This document shows, in pieces, positions 10,736-22,062 of a DNA stretch of 64,000 nt. A program made the position numbers and the translations under genes. The stretch covers positions 163,276,709-163,340,708 of the forward strand of contig CM076997.1 in the NCBI GenBank assembly GCA_039090855.1, written 5' to 3'. This DNA comes from Macrothele yani (Eukaryota > Arthropoda > Arachnida > Araneae > Macrothelidae). Within the stretch, counting starts at the first letter, position 1, and each line of letters starts with the position of its first letter. The notes beneath the pieces were generated by a model. It ran no database searches. It saw only the letters and a program-made list of their open reading frames with translations, and was not told where the DNA came from.

Positions 10736-13700
10736 AATTACTGTTAAAACATTAATTTTGTACATATAACTCTAGTTAAAAGTAGACAATTAAAAACAGA
10801 CAACAAAATAAAAAATGTTCAAATTAAGAGATAAATGTTCTTAATCATATTTTCGAAATGTGAGAAAAATGAAAAATATGTAGTGTGGATGATGTAGGCA
10901 AATGATAATTTTTCTCCTAAATCGTAAATATTATATTTTAAGTATAAGTGCATTTGGGATAATAATTTGAAAGAAAATCTGCCACAAAACTTGTGTTACT
11001 TTATCCGCAATAGGGGTGTTACTTCGTTATAAGCTGTAGAAAGTGTGTCAAAAAGCAGCCGATTGAAAACATTCAAGTGGCTAAACAAAATACCTCTAAA
11101 GGAAGACCAAATAACTGTAAACAATTTTAAGCTTATCATTTTAATTAAACTGATCCTAACCCTCTGATAAACATTCCATGTCAGTAGCACATTGCAGTAA
11201 AGTAGCCCTTTTTTGTACTAGAGGTAAAAATGTGATCTACAGCTGGTCTTGGCATGCAGACATTTCTCCAAGCTTCAGAGGAATAGGACTTCATATTTCT
11301 CTTGTGAACAAGAATATACTTTTTTAAGAATATTTAACCTTAGTTCGCCTCTCACGATTAAGTTGTTTAAAAGTTTCGGGTGGTGTACGAAGATGAACTC
11401 CACAACGTCTTCGTGCCGGGATGAAAAGTGCAAAGCCCCTCATTCATAACCTCGAATTAAATGATTTTGTTCAGACACTTTGCACAGGTTGACAATAAGA
11501 GTGTTTGTGTTTTACCAGCACTATAATGGACATTGCTCTCGGGATTTGTTAACCTTCTTCAAAAGTCAAGCAGTCTTATTTTGCCTTACGATAATTTGTG
11601 TAATCCAACATGCGTTTGCTGCCGTTTCTCACTAATCGAAGTGTTAATTTATTCTGCTACATCGAACTTCAAAATGTCTTGCAATATTAGGTGATCATCG
11701 ACAATTTCGCTCTTCAGTTATTTGTATCATAGGTAAATATCCTTTGGAGCATGTCTTTAGTTGAAAAGCGGAAAATGAATTGGTAACAATCCTGTGCACT
11801 GTACTATTTTCCTTTCCGGATTAGTTCTCAATCAACAGGGGCGGAAAAGTGGAAGGAAACATTTTTATTCTTCTCCTTGTAACGCACTGGCATAAGGCTT
11901 TTGGGAAGTACTATACTCTCCAGAAAGTACTATACTAAAGCACAGTTTTAAATCTTTTCCAAAAGCTGTGCGTTGAACAGGTGTATAAATGAGAGTATAA
12001 ATGAATCCTTGTTGTTTTGTAAATTCGATGAAGTGTTCACCGCATTTGCAAAAAACAAGGAAAAAACCAACAAAAATTGCCGCCGTGATTTTACAAAAGT
12101 TGAGATTTTGACAGAGTAATAGTAGCGTCAACCAAAAGGAAAACATCAGGACGACAACACTCTCTCAACGGAAAGACTATCCGACGCACAGAGCAATGGC
12201 ATAACCGACCTGAATGAAACATATATAGACGATATGGGCAGGGCTTAACGGGTTGACGTTACGATGTCCATGGAATGGATCAAAAAATAACTTATCGGAG
12301 TTGAATGGAAGTGATTATCGAAAAGAGGACAGCACCGGTCAATATCCCAATATGGTTTGCTTTGTTGGTTGTTTGAGGGTGGCGATAGTGATGTTGTGAC
12401 CAGAATAGTCCCCAAGGTGTTACATATCTTCCCAACCTACCTAATTGGGGGTGGTCCAACTGCTGTACCGCAGAGGTAAACTCAGGTTGGCACTTGTTTT
12501 TGCCATACGGATCATGATTCTACAATTAACAGCAAACTAAAAGCTCGGTTCCCGAGGTATAGAGTTCCCGAAAATGTAGGTGCCCACTTCAGGTAACCTA
12601 TTCTTCCCAACGCTCTTGCAAATGGTCTTAATGAGTTGAAGGTCCGTTCAGGTGGCAATGGAAATCGATTATCATTAACACCACAGCGATGAGTGAGCAC
12701 GGGCTCAAAATCAGAGGACAGTAGATGACCGAAGAAAGGACGCCTGGTGTGATGATTACAGGTTCCTGTTCCAAGATTCAAATAGCCTGGTCCAGTTCCG
12801 AAAGCGAGCGGGTGAACTGCTGCAACCAAACTTCACGTTTGGTGCGAAACAAGTCATCGGTGGTAGTATTGGAAAAAAACTCTCATGAATATCATTGGTT
12901 CCCCGCATCTTGTTTGAACACACCACCACCGTTCGAACTTACCGAATCATCGCTTTGTGTCAAGTGTTGCCCTACATGCAGATCTCATATTCGGGTGGCA
13001 TAAGGCTTTCAGAGAAACAACCTACCTGACTGGAAGACTCATATTGTGCAGGAATATTGCGGTAATCATGTAGAAGCTGTTTGAGTGCTTCCTTCGCTGG
13101 GACATTCCTGTTACCTTAATTCAACAAATCATTTCTGCAATGCATGGGAAGTCAGCTTTCCTACGTCCCAGCTTTATCCCGCCGGTGGACATGAAAGCGT
13201 CATTCCGTCCAAATGGAATGGAAGACCAGAGTGCAATTTCCGTTGTCCTGAGGTCTGCACATATCTTATCTTTGAACCACTAAAAACAGTTTCCCAAAGC
13301 CGTTAAGTAACGGAACCATAAGTAAAAACCGTTAATACGGTAGTTAGTAAAGTCCCGACTGGTACCGCGATCATATTTCTAAAGGGAAATCAAAGCCAAC
13401 GGAGGAGAATTTAAATTTAAATTCAACCTTTGGAAATATAGTTCCAGACTCTAATCTTACATTATAGCATTTAGAATTAACAGATCCGGTGGATAATGCC
13501 CTTCATTGTCTTGAGTTTTACTCAGTGATATTCATCATCTAATTATTGAACAAGTTAATCTTCATTTTGTGAGTCGAAACGGTTTTCTCTATTACAAGAG
13601 GAAAATGCTAAACTTACGGCTACAGGTACCTTCCGGTCCTTTAACTTGGCCAAAACAGTACGTACGGCTCACATACGTGATCATGTTAGCAAGGGTACCA

Positions 13701-14738
13701 GGCGAAGATCGTACAGACCTCTATCATGGTCCAGCTGAATTGACGCTACTCCATGTGAGAGCTGGTTTCACGGCAAAAAGCGAACAAACAGCTGATCTTG
13801 ATTTGAGAAATATGACAACGTGGAAAAAACAAACAAATTGTCATTTTTGTTGGTTGCTGAAATAATTGCTTAAAGTGAAAATCTCAGAGTCAAACAAGCT
13901 TTTTATAAAATCGCAATTAAAAAGTTATCACATTGTGGGCATTTTTTCCGTTTCAAGAACACTAACCGAGCTTCGTAACTTTCAAACTCTTGAGTTATGA
14001 TGTTTCTTCATATTTCCAAAATCAGAAAACCAGGGACTAGGTATTTATTTCTCACACATTATAGATCTAGAATGTCGTCCTGAGAGAAATTTTAGAAAAC
14101 AAACCGCAGTTCTGCTTCCAGGAAGGACTAAGACAATTGTGAAAGGAAGTGTAACGAAATTCATCAAGTTGTGCAACTCTGATGGATGCAGAATATCTGT
14201 GACGTACATACCGCGGATGTATCGCACATGTCAAGACTACAAAGGTGCAGCGACAAACTTCGTCGGTATTGCTTAATTGGGATGTCTTTCAAGCGTCGTT
14301 TGGAGGCTGTCTCGGAAACCTACGATTTTGCCCCAGTCCTTTCTTAAGGGAGTTATATGTAGCGTGCCTATTTCAGAGATGAGGCACATGAAAATACGGT
14401 AAAGTTGCAGTCGCAAACATTGTCGGTGTAGTTACACTGGGGAAGTATTTGACTCCGGAGCGGAAGAACGCGAGTTGGATTCCGCCACCCTGTAAATTGC
14501 TTTTACGCTATAAATCTTCTATGGCAAAAGAATCTGATGAATATGATAATCACGTTTACAAGGGCTTGGAAGTTAATTTAAAGACATTTGGGCAAACGAT
14601 GCCAGACGGGAAAAACGGAAGAAATCGTTAAGGTAATCTCTAGGAAATCAACAAGATTTCAAAAACATGTTGACGTACAGCCAAAAATGGCGCAGATAAA
14701 CAGAAAGAGATGAGCACAAAATACACCAAGTTAATGAA
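10736..14738. other. Four kilobases without recognisable features
   Basis: AT-rich DNA with scattered short open frames of up to about 105 codons (12512-12829 minus, 13569-13865 plus). None carries a motif I can recognise or an obvious initiation or splicing context. The part at 12500-13300 has more G+C and could hold decayed transposon or host sequence, but I cannot assign it. Confidence 0.5.
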
Positions 14739-15824
14739 GTTAAGAACAAATCCGTAGGGTTTTTTTATTGGTGTAGGGAAACAAGTAATGATGACCGAGC
14801 TTTCGCGCACAAACGTGTGGCTTTCTAAAGGCTGATTAATATCTAACTAATGCAGAGAGAATCAAACATTGATCGTTAACATTTGAAAATATGCATGTAT
14901 ATACTGTACTTACATTGAGTTAAGTTCACATTGTTCCGAACGGGAAAAGCGCGAGAAGAAATGTCAACAAAGGAAAAACAAAACGTAAGGAAAATTCGGT
15001 TTTAGCATTACAAGAAATCCGTCCACAGAGGGTGCAAGTTCCAGAAAACAGTATATGCCGCCCCGGTGGCGCAGTGGTCTAAGCGATGGCCTCTGATCAT
15101 TCGTCCGAACGGGGTCCGGGTTCGAATCCCGGTTAGGCATTGATGTTGTGTTTGTCTTACGGCACTGGCTCTCTCCCTTCTCTGGAACCAGTGACCCTAA
15201 ATTAGGGAAGGGCGACTGCTTATAGCCCATTGAGTTGCTCACGGTGGTCGTTAAACCTCCAATCAAAAAAATAAACAAAAAACAGTATCGTTGCATGCGG
15301 AAGTCGTTGTGAATATTTCAACTGAACCTCTATAGGCGGGCTCAAAGTGAGTGGTGTATGGTGCTATCTGTTTATAACTTGTCCATTGCGGTATTGCTTT
15401 TCTTAGGCAAACTTCTCTGGAGAGGGCAGAGTTGAGGGCCACGTTTCCTTTTGTTCTATGTTATTCTGGTACCAAATGATCTATTTGTCATCCCTTTGCG
15501 TTCCGTCGTGATATTCTAGTGGAATGGAGAAAGCACCAGATTTCTGGTCAAGGAAAACTTCTTTCATGGGGGAGAGCATGTTTGCAACTTAGGTAGTTGT
15601 TTTTATGCCGACATCCATTCCTAGTTTCTTTAAGCCATTTTTTATAACAAATGTGAGGCCGGATATGTGTTGTAGGGATCCTATAAAGTCTAGGTGGCAT
15701 TTGCGGATCTGTGCATTAATTCGGTTCTTAACTTTATCAAGGATCGAAGTTATGAGTTCTCTCCTAAAACCAGCAGATGCTGCTTGATTAAAAATGTGTC
15801 TAATTTCTATTTCTATGGCAAATT
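14739..15824 (-). mobile_element. Canonical Penelope-like element, 5'-truncated, inverted copy
   Basis: On the minus strand this matches the last part of the neighbouring plus-strand Penelope-like element: the stretch corresponding to 16820-17673, with the start of the GIY-YIG endonuclease region (SGAFSIPLEYHDGTQ) and the same 3' end, including GCGCGAAAGCTCGG and TTAGATATTAATCAGCC. It is truncated at its 5' side near 15824, where it meets the other copy head to head. A SINE sits inside at 15055-15278. Inverted, 5'-truncated partners are typical of PLE insertions. Frameshifts make it inactive. Confidence 0.8.
15055..15278 (+). mobile_element. tRNA-derived SINE with 10-bp target duplication
   Basis: The insert is flanked by the perfect direct repeat AAAACAGTAT (15045-15054 and 15279-15288). 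It starts with the tRNA-like boxes GGTGGCGCAGTGGTCTAAGC (box A) and GGGTTCGAATCCCGG (box B). The body contains GGGCGACTGCTTATAGCCC and it ends in an A-rich tail. SINEs are moved by LINE proteins, and a 10-bp target duplication fits that mechanism. It interrupts a Penelope-like element, so it inserted later. Of the three family members in the window this is the best preserved. Confidence 0.9.
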
Positions 15825-17673
15825 CGCATTATGGATTCTAGCGACTACAACGATAAGCTAATGGAGTTTATAATTTCTTTGCAATCCACGATTCTAATAA
15901 AAAAAACCCTCTAAATTCTATGATTCTTAAAGTTCAGCAGGCAGCAAAAATGCAAGCTCTCACCACCAGCTTTGAAAGAAGCCGTTAGAGTATCCCCATG
16001 TACGCACATACCTTGTCTGTTCGGCCGTCTGTAACACCATAAGACTGAATTCCCTATAAGACCTACTGTGGGAAAACGAAAATCTCCCACGTACGTAGAA
16101 AAGAAGTTAGCTGTTTTCTTGAAAGAAATCCTGCCGAACTCAGATTACGTACTAAACAGCTCATTTGACTTCATTAAGAAAGCTGCCTCAATAAATATAC
16201 AAAGCACTGACATAATGGGAAGTTTTCATGTCATCTCCCTGTATCCATCAATTCCCATACAGAAAACGAAGTCCAACGTATGGAATCCGTAAGAAACTCA
16301 AACAAATTTCCCCAGAAAACGATTGATACCATTAATAACCTACTAAACCTAGCGATAAATTACAATTTTTTCACATTCCTGGGAAAAATGTACAAGCAAA
16401 CCGCAGGCGCAACAATGGGCTCTCTCTTGTCTGCGGTTCTTGCAGAAGCAGTGCTGCGTCCTCTCGAGGATAAAATTCTAAATGACCCTGAACCAATACC
16501 TTCAATATAGTACAGGTATGCAGATGACATATTTTGTCGTCTGGCCTCATGATAGAAATTCACGAGACTCTTTCCTGAGAAGGAGTAACGGAATACATAC
16601 CTCTTCTATCAACCTCACCATGGAACTCGAAAATGCAACTAAACTACCGTATCTTGATGTGCACAGATCAGAAAATAGAAATTTACATACTAGTATATTT
16701 ATAAACCGTGTGAGGTTCCAGATTTTCCTGCAACTGACACATTTTCACCTTGGGAAAATAAAACCAGCGTATTTCGATCCCGTCTAAGAAGAGCAATCCA
16801 GTTTTCCTCATATAATGAAGCCAAAGAAATAGAAATTAGAAACATGTTTATTCAAGCAGCATATGCTAGCTTTAGGAGAGAACTCATAAATTCGATCCTA
16901 GATAAAGTTAAGAACCGCATTAATGCACCGATCCACAAGCGCCCCCTAGACTTTATAGGATCGCTACAATACATACCCGGCCTCATATTTGTAATTAATA
17001 ATGGCTTAAAGAAACAATGAATGGATATATGCATAAAAACAACTACCTCAGTTACGAATATGCTCTCCCCCATGAGAGAAGTTTGCCTTGACCAGAAATC
17101 TGGTGTTTACTCCATTCCACTGGAATACCCCTATGGAACGCAAAAGTGCTACATAGGGATGACAAAAAGATCATTTGATACCAGAATAACGGAGAACAAA
17201 AGGAACGTGAGAAACAAGGCCCTCAACTCTGCCCTCTCCAGAGAAGTTTGCCTAAGAAACGCAATACGGCAATGGACAAATTATAAACAGTTAGCACCAT
17301 ACACTACTCACTTTGAGACCGCCTATAGAGATTCAGTTGAATTCGTCACAATGACTTTCGCATGCAACGATAGTGTTTCCTGTCACTTGCACTCTCTGTG
17401 GACGGATTTCTTGTAACATTAAAACCGAAGATTCATGACGTTTTGTTTTTCCTTTGTTGACAGTTCGTCTCACGCTTTTCCCGTTCTGAACGATGTGAAC
17501 TAATTGTACGTATATGTATGTATATTTTCAAATGTTAACGATCAATGTTTGATTCCCTCTGCATTAGTTAGATATTAATCAGCCTTGAAAAAGCCATACA
17601 GTTTTGCGCGAAAGCTCGGCCATGCTAATTTGTTTTCTTACACCAATAAAAAACCCTGAGATTTGTTCTTAAC
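15825..17673 (+). mobile_element. Canonical Penelope-like element with C-terminal GIY-YIG
   Basis: The plus strand carries a decayed Penelope-type ORF. RT blocks are SFHVISLYPSIPI (motif A; the catalytic Asp is replaced in this copy), FTFLGKMYKQTAGATMGSLLSAVLAE (motif B), YRYADDIF (catalytic box, across 16509-16535), then LPYLDVHRSENR. About 300 codons on, the GIY-YIG nuclease reads SGVYSIPLEYPYGTQ and CYIGMTKRSFDTRITENKRNV, so the endonuclease is C-terminal as in the Penelope/Poseidon and Neptune groups. Frameshifts near 16280, 16500 and 16790 break it. Its 3' end (to TTCTTAAC at 17673) mirrors the left copy. It is a different clade from the array at 24.6-43.0 kb. Confidence 0.85.
16068..17416 (+). 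pseudogene. Penelope-type RT/GIY-YIG polyprotein, broken
   Basis: This is the protein-coding part of the plus-strand Penelope-like element. In order it shows an RT palm with motif A changed to SFHVISLYPSIP, motif B ATMGSLLSAVLAE, the YADD box, the thumb, and the C-terminal nuclease with GVYSIP and CYIGMTKRSFDTRITEN. The normal protein of this family is about 700-900 residues as a single ORF that primes reverse transcription at nuclease-made breaks. Here at least three frame changes occur and the first catalytic Asp is gone, so no activity is expected. Confidence 0.8.
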
Positions 17674-18446
17674 CTCAAAAATAGCTGATTTCATTTCTAT
17701 ACATATACATTGTTTTGTAGCAGACATTAGGTGCTGTAGTTAAGAATATATGCGGGAAATAAGTTTGGTTTGTCACATGTCACTTCAACTCTATTATTGA
17801 GCATTTCAGTTCACTTGAAAGTGTGTTAATGATTGAAATGATGTTAACAAATATGTTCAGCTCTTAATTCATTTAAGCATCGCTAAAGAGATTTCATTTG
17901 ATCCCTTTAACTCAGTCGAATTCGCCGGCTTTCGTGGTCCTTACGAACAGTGAAACAAGGAAATAGAAATAATGAAATTAAAGTAAGAAAGAACGTTGGG
18001 GTCAGGTAAAAAAATGAAAAAAAATATTTTTCGTAAAATAAGAATAGCTACATGGGCTTTACAAAAACATGATTCCTAATGAAGGACCAAGAAACAATTA
18101 AGTTCGAATCTTGAAAGAACACATAGGACAATTAAAAAACTGCTAAAATAGGATGAATAAAAACAAAAATGAGTGACTTGTTTTTGCAAAATCAAGAGCA
18201 CTTAATGAAGGAAGTTGTTCTTAACTTCTTTTTTCTATATTTGCTTGCGACTTCTTCTAAGGATTTTCTGAAGGTCGAAGCATTGTCGAAGAAATGAATA
18301 AATAACAACACCTATACGTCGTTTGAATTTCTTGACATAAAGGGCCTGATATCCAAAAAAGAAAGCACTTTTTTTAATAATAATATTTCTAAAAGCGAGC
18401 ACTATTGTATTTATTTATATATTAAAGAAATGTTTGAAAGTTTAAA
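17674..18446. other. Unassigned AT-rich DNA
   Basis: No gene or repeat is recognised between the Penelope-like pair and the next RTE fragment. Confidence 0.5.
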
Positions 18447-18643
18447 GAAAACTATTTAACACACCGTTTTGCTGACGATGTTTACAAATACACCTTCAGA
18501 TCTGCAGAGTACGATAACGGAATTTGCTGACATTAGTAAACAGGTGGGATTAAATATTAACTTATATAATACAAAATCGATGTACAATGATTTTACAAGA
18601 ACTGAAAATTTAAAGGTTAACCGATACCTACATTTGCAGTGTA
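18447..18643 (+). pseudogene. RTE-type LINE fragment, upstream of Tc1 insertion
   Basis: The translation gives YLTHRFADDV (catalytic box), NTPSDLQSTITEFADISKQV, NLYNTKSMYNDFTRTENLKV and RYLHLQC (normally YLYLGQ). It follows the RTE protein at 3.6-4.6 kb closely, so it is probably the same family. It is split at a TA (18642-18643) by a Tc1 element and continues at 20053. Confidence 0.8.
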
Positions 18644-20050
18644 CAATACCTACATTTGCAGTTACAATGAAATTTGCGCACCTAGAAGAAAACATGCTAC
18701 AACCGCGAAACGTCGCCAATATTTAAAGTGCGTGTTATTATGCAAATGATACACGTTTTGTGCGAGTGCACATGACCGCACACCCTGTGGTTGCGCAGCA
18801 AGCACGACCCGGCAACCTTATAAATCAACGTGTAGTAGATACCCCATGAAAGCGAAAGGCACCGGCCGACGCAAGCAAGAGTATAGAGTAACAAGAATGC
18901 CGGGTAGACGCCAAAGACGTCAATTTACGCAACTTACGGACTTTGAGAGAGGCCTGATCATCGGGCTGGAAACCGAAGGATGGTCATTGCACCGTATAGC
19001 CTGCCACGTGGGTCGTTCTGACCATACCTTCCGACTGTGCTGGAAGTAGTGGACACGTGACGGCACTGCCACACGGCGGAGCGGCTCCGGACGGACTGGG
19101 AGGACCACCGGTAGAGAGGATTGACATATCATACGCGAGGCACGAACGGATCCCTCCGTTCAGAAGCAGATGTATCAGCTCCTATGTAGCACGAACCATT
19201 TCCCGACGCCTCGCGGAAGCGAATATGCGATCCCAACTCCCCTTACGTGTGCTGCCATTAACATTGGAATATCGACAACTCCTTGTGCAGTGGTGCCAGG
19301 ACAGAGCGACGTGGAATGCCACAAACTGGTGACGTGTAGTGTTTATCGAGGAGTGCCGCTTCGTTTTGGGGACAGATAAAAATCCTTTCCGGGTGTGAAT
19401 GTCTCCGGGTCAACGGCACAATCCAACCTCCATATCGAACGCCACACCTCCGCCACTGCAGATATTATGGTGTGGGGAGCCATTGCCTACGATAACCGCT
19501 CAGCTCTAGTAGTGGCACGCGGATCATTGACGGGCCAGCAGTATGTGGAAGAGATCATACGGCCGCATGTGCTCCCTATCCTAGCCGGGATTCTAGATGC
19601 GCTATATCAGCAGGAGAATTACGCCCGCACACGGATCGGGTTGCCCAGGAGAGCCTGCGTTATGTCCAGACACTTCCATGACCTGCCCGCTACCAGAACA
19701 TATCCCCTATGAAGCATGTGTGGGACTAATTGAAACGCCAGCTGCCACCGTTCCGCACTATTCGGGATTTGGAGCACACCGTCCAACACGTGTGGGCCAA
19801 CATGCCGCAGGACAACATCAGGTGTATGTTCGCCTCCATACTGGATCGTATTTCAGCATGTATTGCCGTATGAAGCGGTGCGAGACGCTATTGAAGTTGA
19901 CCGGACTGCGTACCAGAGATCCTTCTGTAATTGTCCTGCAGTTCTGTTTTTGCCATCATGTATATCATTCATCTGTAGCCTTACGTCCATAAAATTTCAG
20001 TTCAATCCGATGCTTCCTCTTTGGTGCGCAAATTTCATTGTCAGTGAGTG
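18644..20050 (+). mobile_element. Tc1-like transposon inserted in RTE element
   Basis: It is flanked by TA on both sides (18642-18643 and 20051-20052), and the RTE reading resumes directly after the second TA. The inverted repeats share ACAATGAAATTTGCGCACC (18664-18682) with GGTGCGCAAATTTCATTGT (20023-20041). The left end contains an extra partial duplication of about 16 bp. The length is 1407 bp. The internal transposase is dead. Confidence 0.85.
18898..19830 (+). pseudogene. Tc1-like transposase, all three catalytic acids lost
   Basis: The start MPGRRQRRQFTQLTDFERGL is followed by IGLETEGWSLHRIACHVGRS, the DNA-binding helices, then a stop. Downstream blocks in shifting frames are VVFIEECRFVLG (normally VFSDECRF), YQQENYARTRI (normally FQQDNARPHT) and SPMKHVWD (normally SPIEHVWD). 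So the first Asp reads Glu, the second reads Glu and the Glu reads Lys, besides several stops. It is a thoroughly dead copy; the domain order and spacing are still those of a Tc1 protein of about 340 residues. Confidence 0.8.
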
Positions 20051-20052
20051 TA

Positions 20053-20440
20053 TATTAAGCGAGAACCTCATCGAAGAATAAAGTAATATGCGCAAAAAAC
20101 TTCGAAGGAGAGCATTTGAAGAAAACAGTAGACATTTAAAAAGCAATTTACCATTATGTTTTAAAAGAAAACTGTTTAATCAGTGCATCCTTTCAATTTA
20201 TACCTAAGGATCTTAACTAAAAACATATACAGAAGTTTGGGGCAACTGTAAATATCAGACAGAATAATATGCTACGAGTAACCAGGAATGACAGAAGAGG
20301 AACTCATGCATCATGTAAATCACAAGGGTTGACGACATCACGAACAAAATAAAATGCCTGAAGTGACAACAGGCTGGGCATGATTCTTGATAAACTGACC
20401 AGTGATGCTCAAAATATCCAGCAGTATGGCTGGGCATATT
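20053..20440 (+). pseudogene. RTE-type LINE fragment, downstream of Tc1 insertion
   Basis: It continues the RTE element interrupted at 18643: ISLSENLIEE, SNLPLCFKRKLFNQCILSIYT and MLRVTRNDRR, the same C-terminal blocks as in the RTE at 3.6-4.6 kb (LCLKRNVFDKCILPVLTYG, MLGVTRTDKKG). Frameshifts are frequent. It ends at the word GCTGGGCATAT, where an inverted copy begins. Confidence 0.75.
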
Positions 20441-20456
20441 TGTCAATATGCCCAGC
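20429..20456. repeat. Perfect 12-bp palindrome at fold-back junction
   Basis: GCTGGGCATATT (20429-20440), the spacer TGTC, and the exact complement AATATGCCCAGC (20445-20456). The arms correspond to the same place in the RTE protein (W-x-AGHI), read in opposite directions, so the palindrome marks where a plus-strand and a minus-strand RTE copy meet. Confidence 0.85.
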
Positions 20457-20620
20457 TTATTGCCATTTCGGGGATTTTACGCTGATCATTATGTCTTCGA
20501 CTCTTGTCATTTTCCTTGTCAACGAGTTTCTCTTCTTATCTTTTTTGGTTACACCAAGCATATGTCTATTCATGTTTCTTACAGTTGTCTGCTGTAATTG
20601 TATGACAATGGGTTTCAATG
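20441..20620 (-). pseudogene. Inverted RTE-type LINE fragment
   Basis: The minus strand reads IQLQQTTVRNMNRHMLGV, TKKDKKRNSLTRKMTRVEDI and MISVKSPKWQ, near-identical in pattern to the RTE at 3.6-4.6 kb. It is joined tail to tail with the plus-strand RTE fragment at the palindrome, and its other side abuts the TA (20621-20622) of the next Tc1 element. Confidence 0.8.
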
Positions 20621-20622
20621 TA

Positions 20623-22060
20623 CACACACTGGTGGAAAGTGAAAAAGAACACAAAGAAGGAATTGGCGGACAATCATGAAATTTACATATGTTAATGGGG
20701 ACGAGCTCACGTAGGTGTGATGTTAATTTTGGAACCAACCGGTAAGCACTTACGCCACAGCCCGGCATAATATGAAAATTATCGTCGGTGGTATTTAAGG
20801 AGTACGGCAAAGTGAATGTAATCAGTCGTCGGCGTACGGACACGTGATGAGACCTTGAAGAAGAAGAAATGCCGGGACATGGAAGACGTGTACGATTTCA
20901 GCAATTATCGGACTTTGAGCGAGGTCGTCTAGTCGGACTCCGCGATGCCGGGTGGTCGTATCGTCGTATTGCGGAGCGAATTGGACGAAAAGTACCGGTG
21001 GTGGTACGATGGTGGCGTAGATAGTCCGAGGAACATTCCCACACGAGAAGATCTGGAACCGGGAGTCACAGACGGACTGATGAGCGGACCAATCGACGCA
21101 TAAGAAGAGCGGAATTGTCTATCAGAATATCCATTGCGACGCAAATCCGAGTTGCCGTTGCACCTGAGGTGACTGTGCGAACAATCCGCAACCGTTTACT
21201 GGATGCAGGACTACGTGAACGTGTGCCTCTGGCATGTGTACCTCTGACTCCAGCTCACCGTCAGGAATGGCTGCAGTGGTATCACCAACGTCTGCACTGG
21301 AGAACGCAATGGCGATCTATCGTGTTCAGCGATGGAAGTAGATCCTGCTTGGGAGCCTCCGATGGCCGTATGCGTGTTCGTTGACGCACAGGGAAGCGTC
21401 TCCACCCTTCTTGCATCCGCCAGCGACACACAGGGCCCACACCTGGTCTCCTAGTGTGGGGAGCGATCAGCTATCACTCCCGTACACAATTAGTGTTTGT
21501 ACCGGGTACGTTAAACAGCACCTCCTACATCAACAACATCATTCAGCCCGTTGTTGCGCCATTTGTAAGGTCGGTCCATCGTAGTGTTTTCCAGCAAGAT
21601 AACGCACGCCCACACACGGCACGTGCAACGCAACATGCACTTCAGGGTGTGAGACAACTTTCATGGCCTGCACGTTTACCGGATTTGTCTTCCATTGAGT
21701 ACGTGTGGGATTTTATGGGACAATGACTTATCCGGTCTCCACGGCCAGCCACGACCATCCCCGATTTACGCGTCCAGGTTGAGGATACTTGGAACTCAAT
21801 ACCCCAAACTTACATCCAACATCTGTACGAAAGACTCCATGCCAGAATTACACAGTGTGACGCAGTTCATGGCAGTTCAACCTCGTACAAACCATGTTAC
21901 ATGGAAATGTTATTTTGCAGTTTACCAGCAAATACAGCTGTATTTTGCCATAATGTTTTGATCACGTTATCCTCTGTATTCCGTTATTATGCTGTATAAA
22001 TTTCGTTGGTATCAGACGTCTCCTTCTTGGTGTTCTTTTTTCACTTTTCGCCAGTGTATG
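20623..22060 (+). mobile_element. Tc1-like transposon with clear ends
   Basis: TA at 20621-20622 and 22061-22062 flank inverted repeats CACTGG-GGAAAGTGAAAAA-GAACAC-AAGAAGGA (left) and their complement at the right (TCCTTCTTGGTGTTC, TTTTCACTTTTCGCCAGTG). The length of 1438 bp is normal for Tc1. The left TA lies at the edge of the inverted RTE fragment. The transposase inside has nonsense codons only, so the ends are well preserved compared with the gene. Confidence 0.85.
20869..21900 (+). pseudogene. Tc1-like transposase with nonsense codons
   Basis: The start MPGHGRRVRFQQLSDFERGR leads through LVGLRDAGWSYRRIAERIGR and VVVRWWRR to a TAG near 21021. The same frame region continues with RIRRAELSIRISIATQIRV, WRSIVFSDGSRSCLGASDGR, a TGA near 21382, then LLVWGAISYHSRTQLVFVPG, VFQQDNARPHTARATQHAL and LPDLSSIEYVWDFMGQ. 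The catalytic Asp, Asp and Glu are all kept, which is unlike the other Tc1 copies here, so this copy was silenced by stop codons. It keeps the normal Tc1 length and domain order. Confidence 0.85.
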
Positions 22061-22062
22061 TA

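Noticed and set aside
12512..12829. Possible host exon (105 codons, minus)
   Set aside because: No recognisable motif, no splice-site context I could support, and no adjacent exons.
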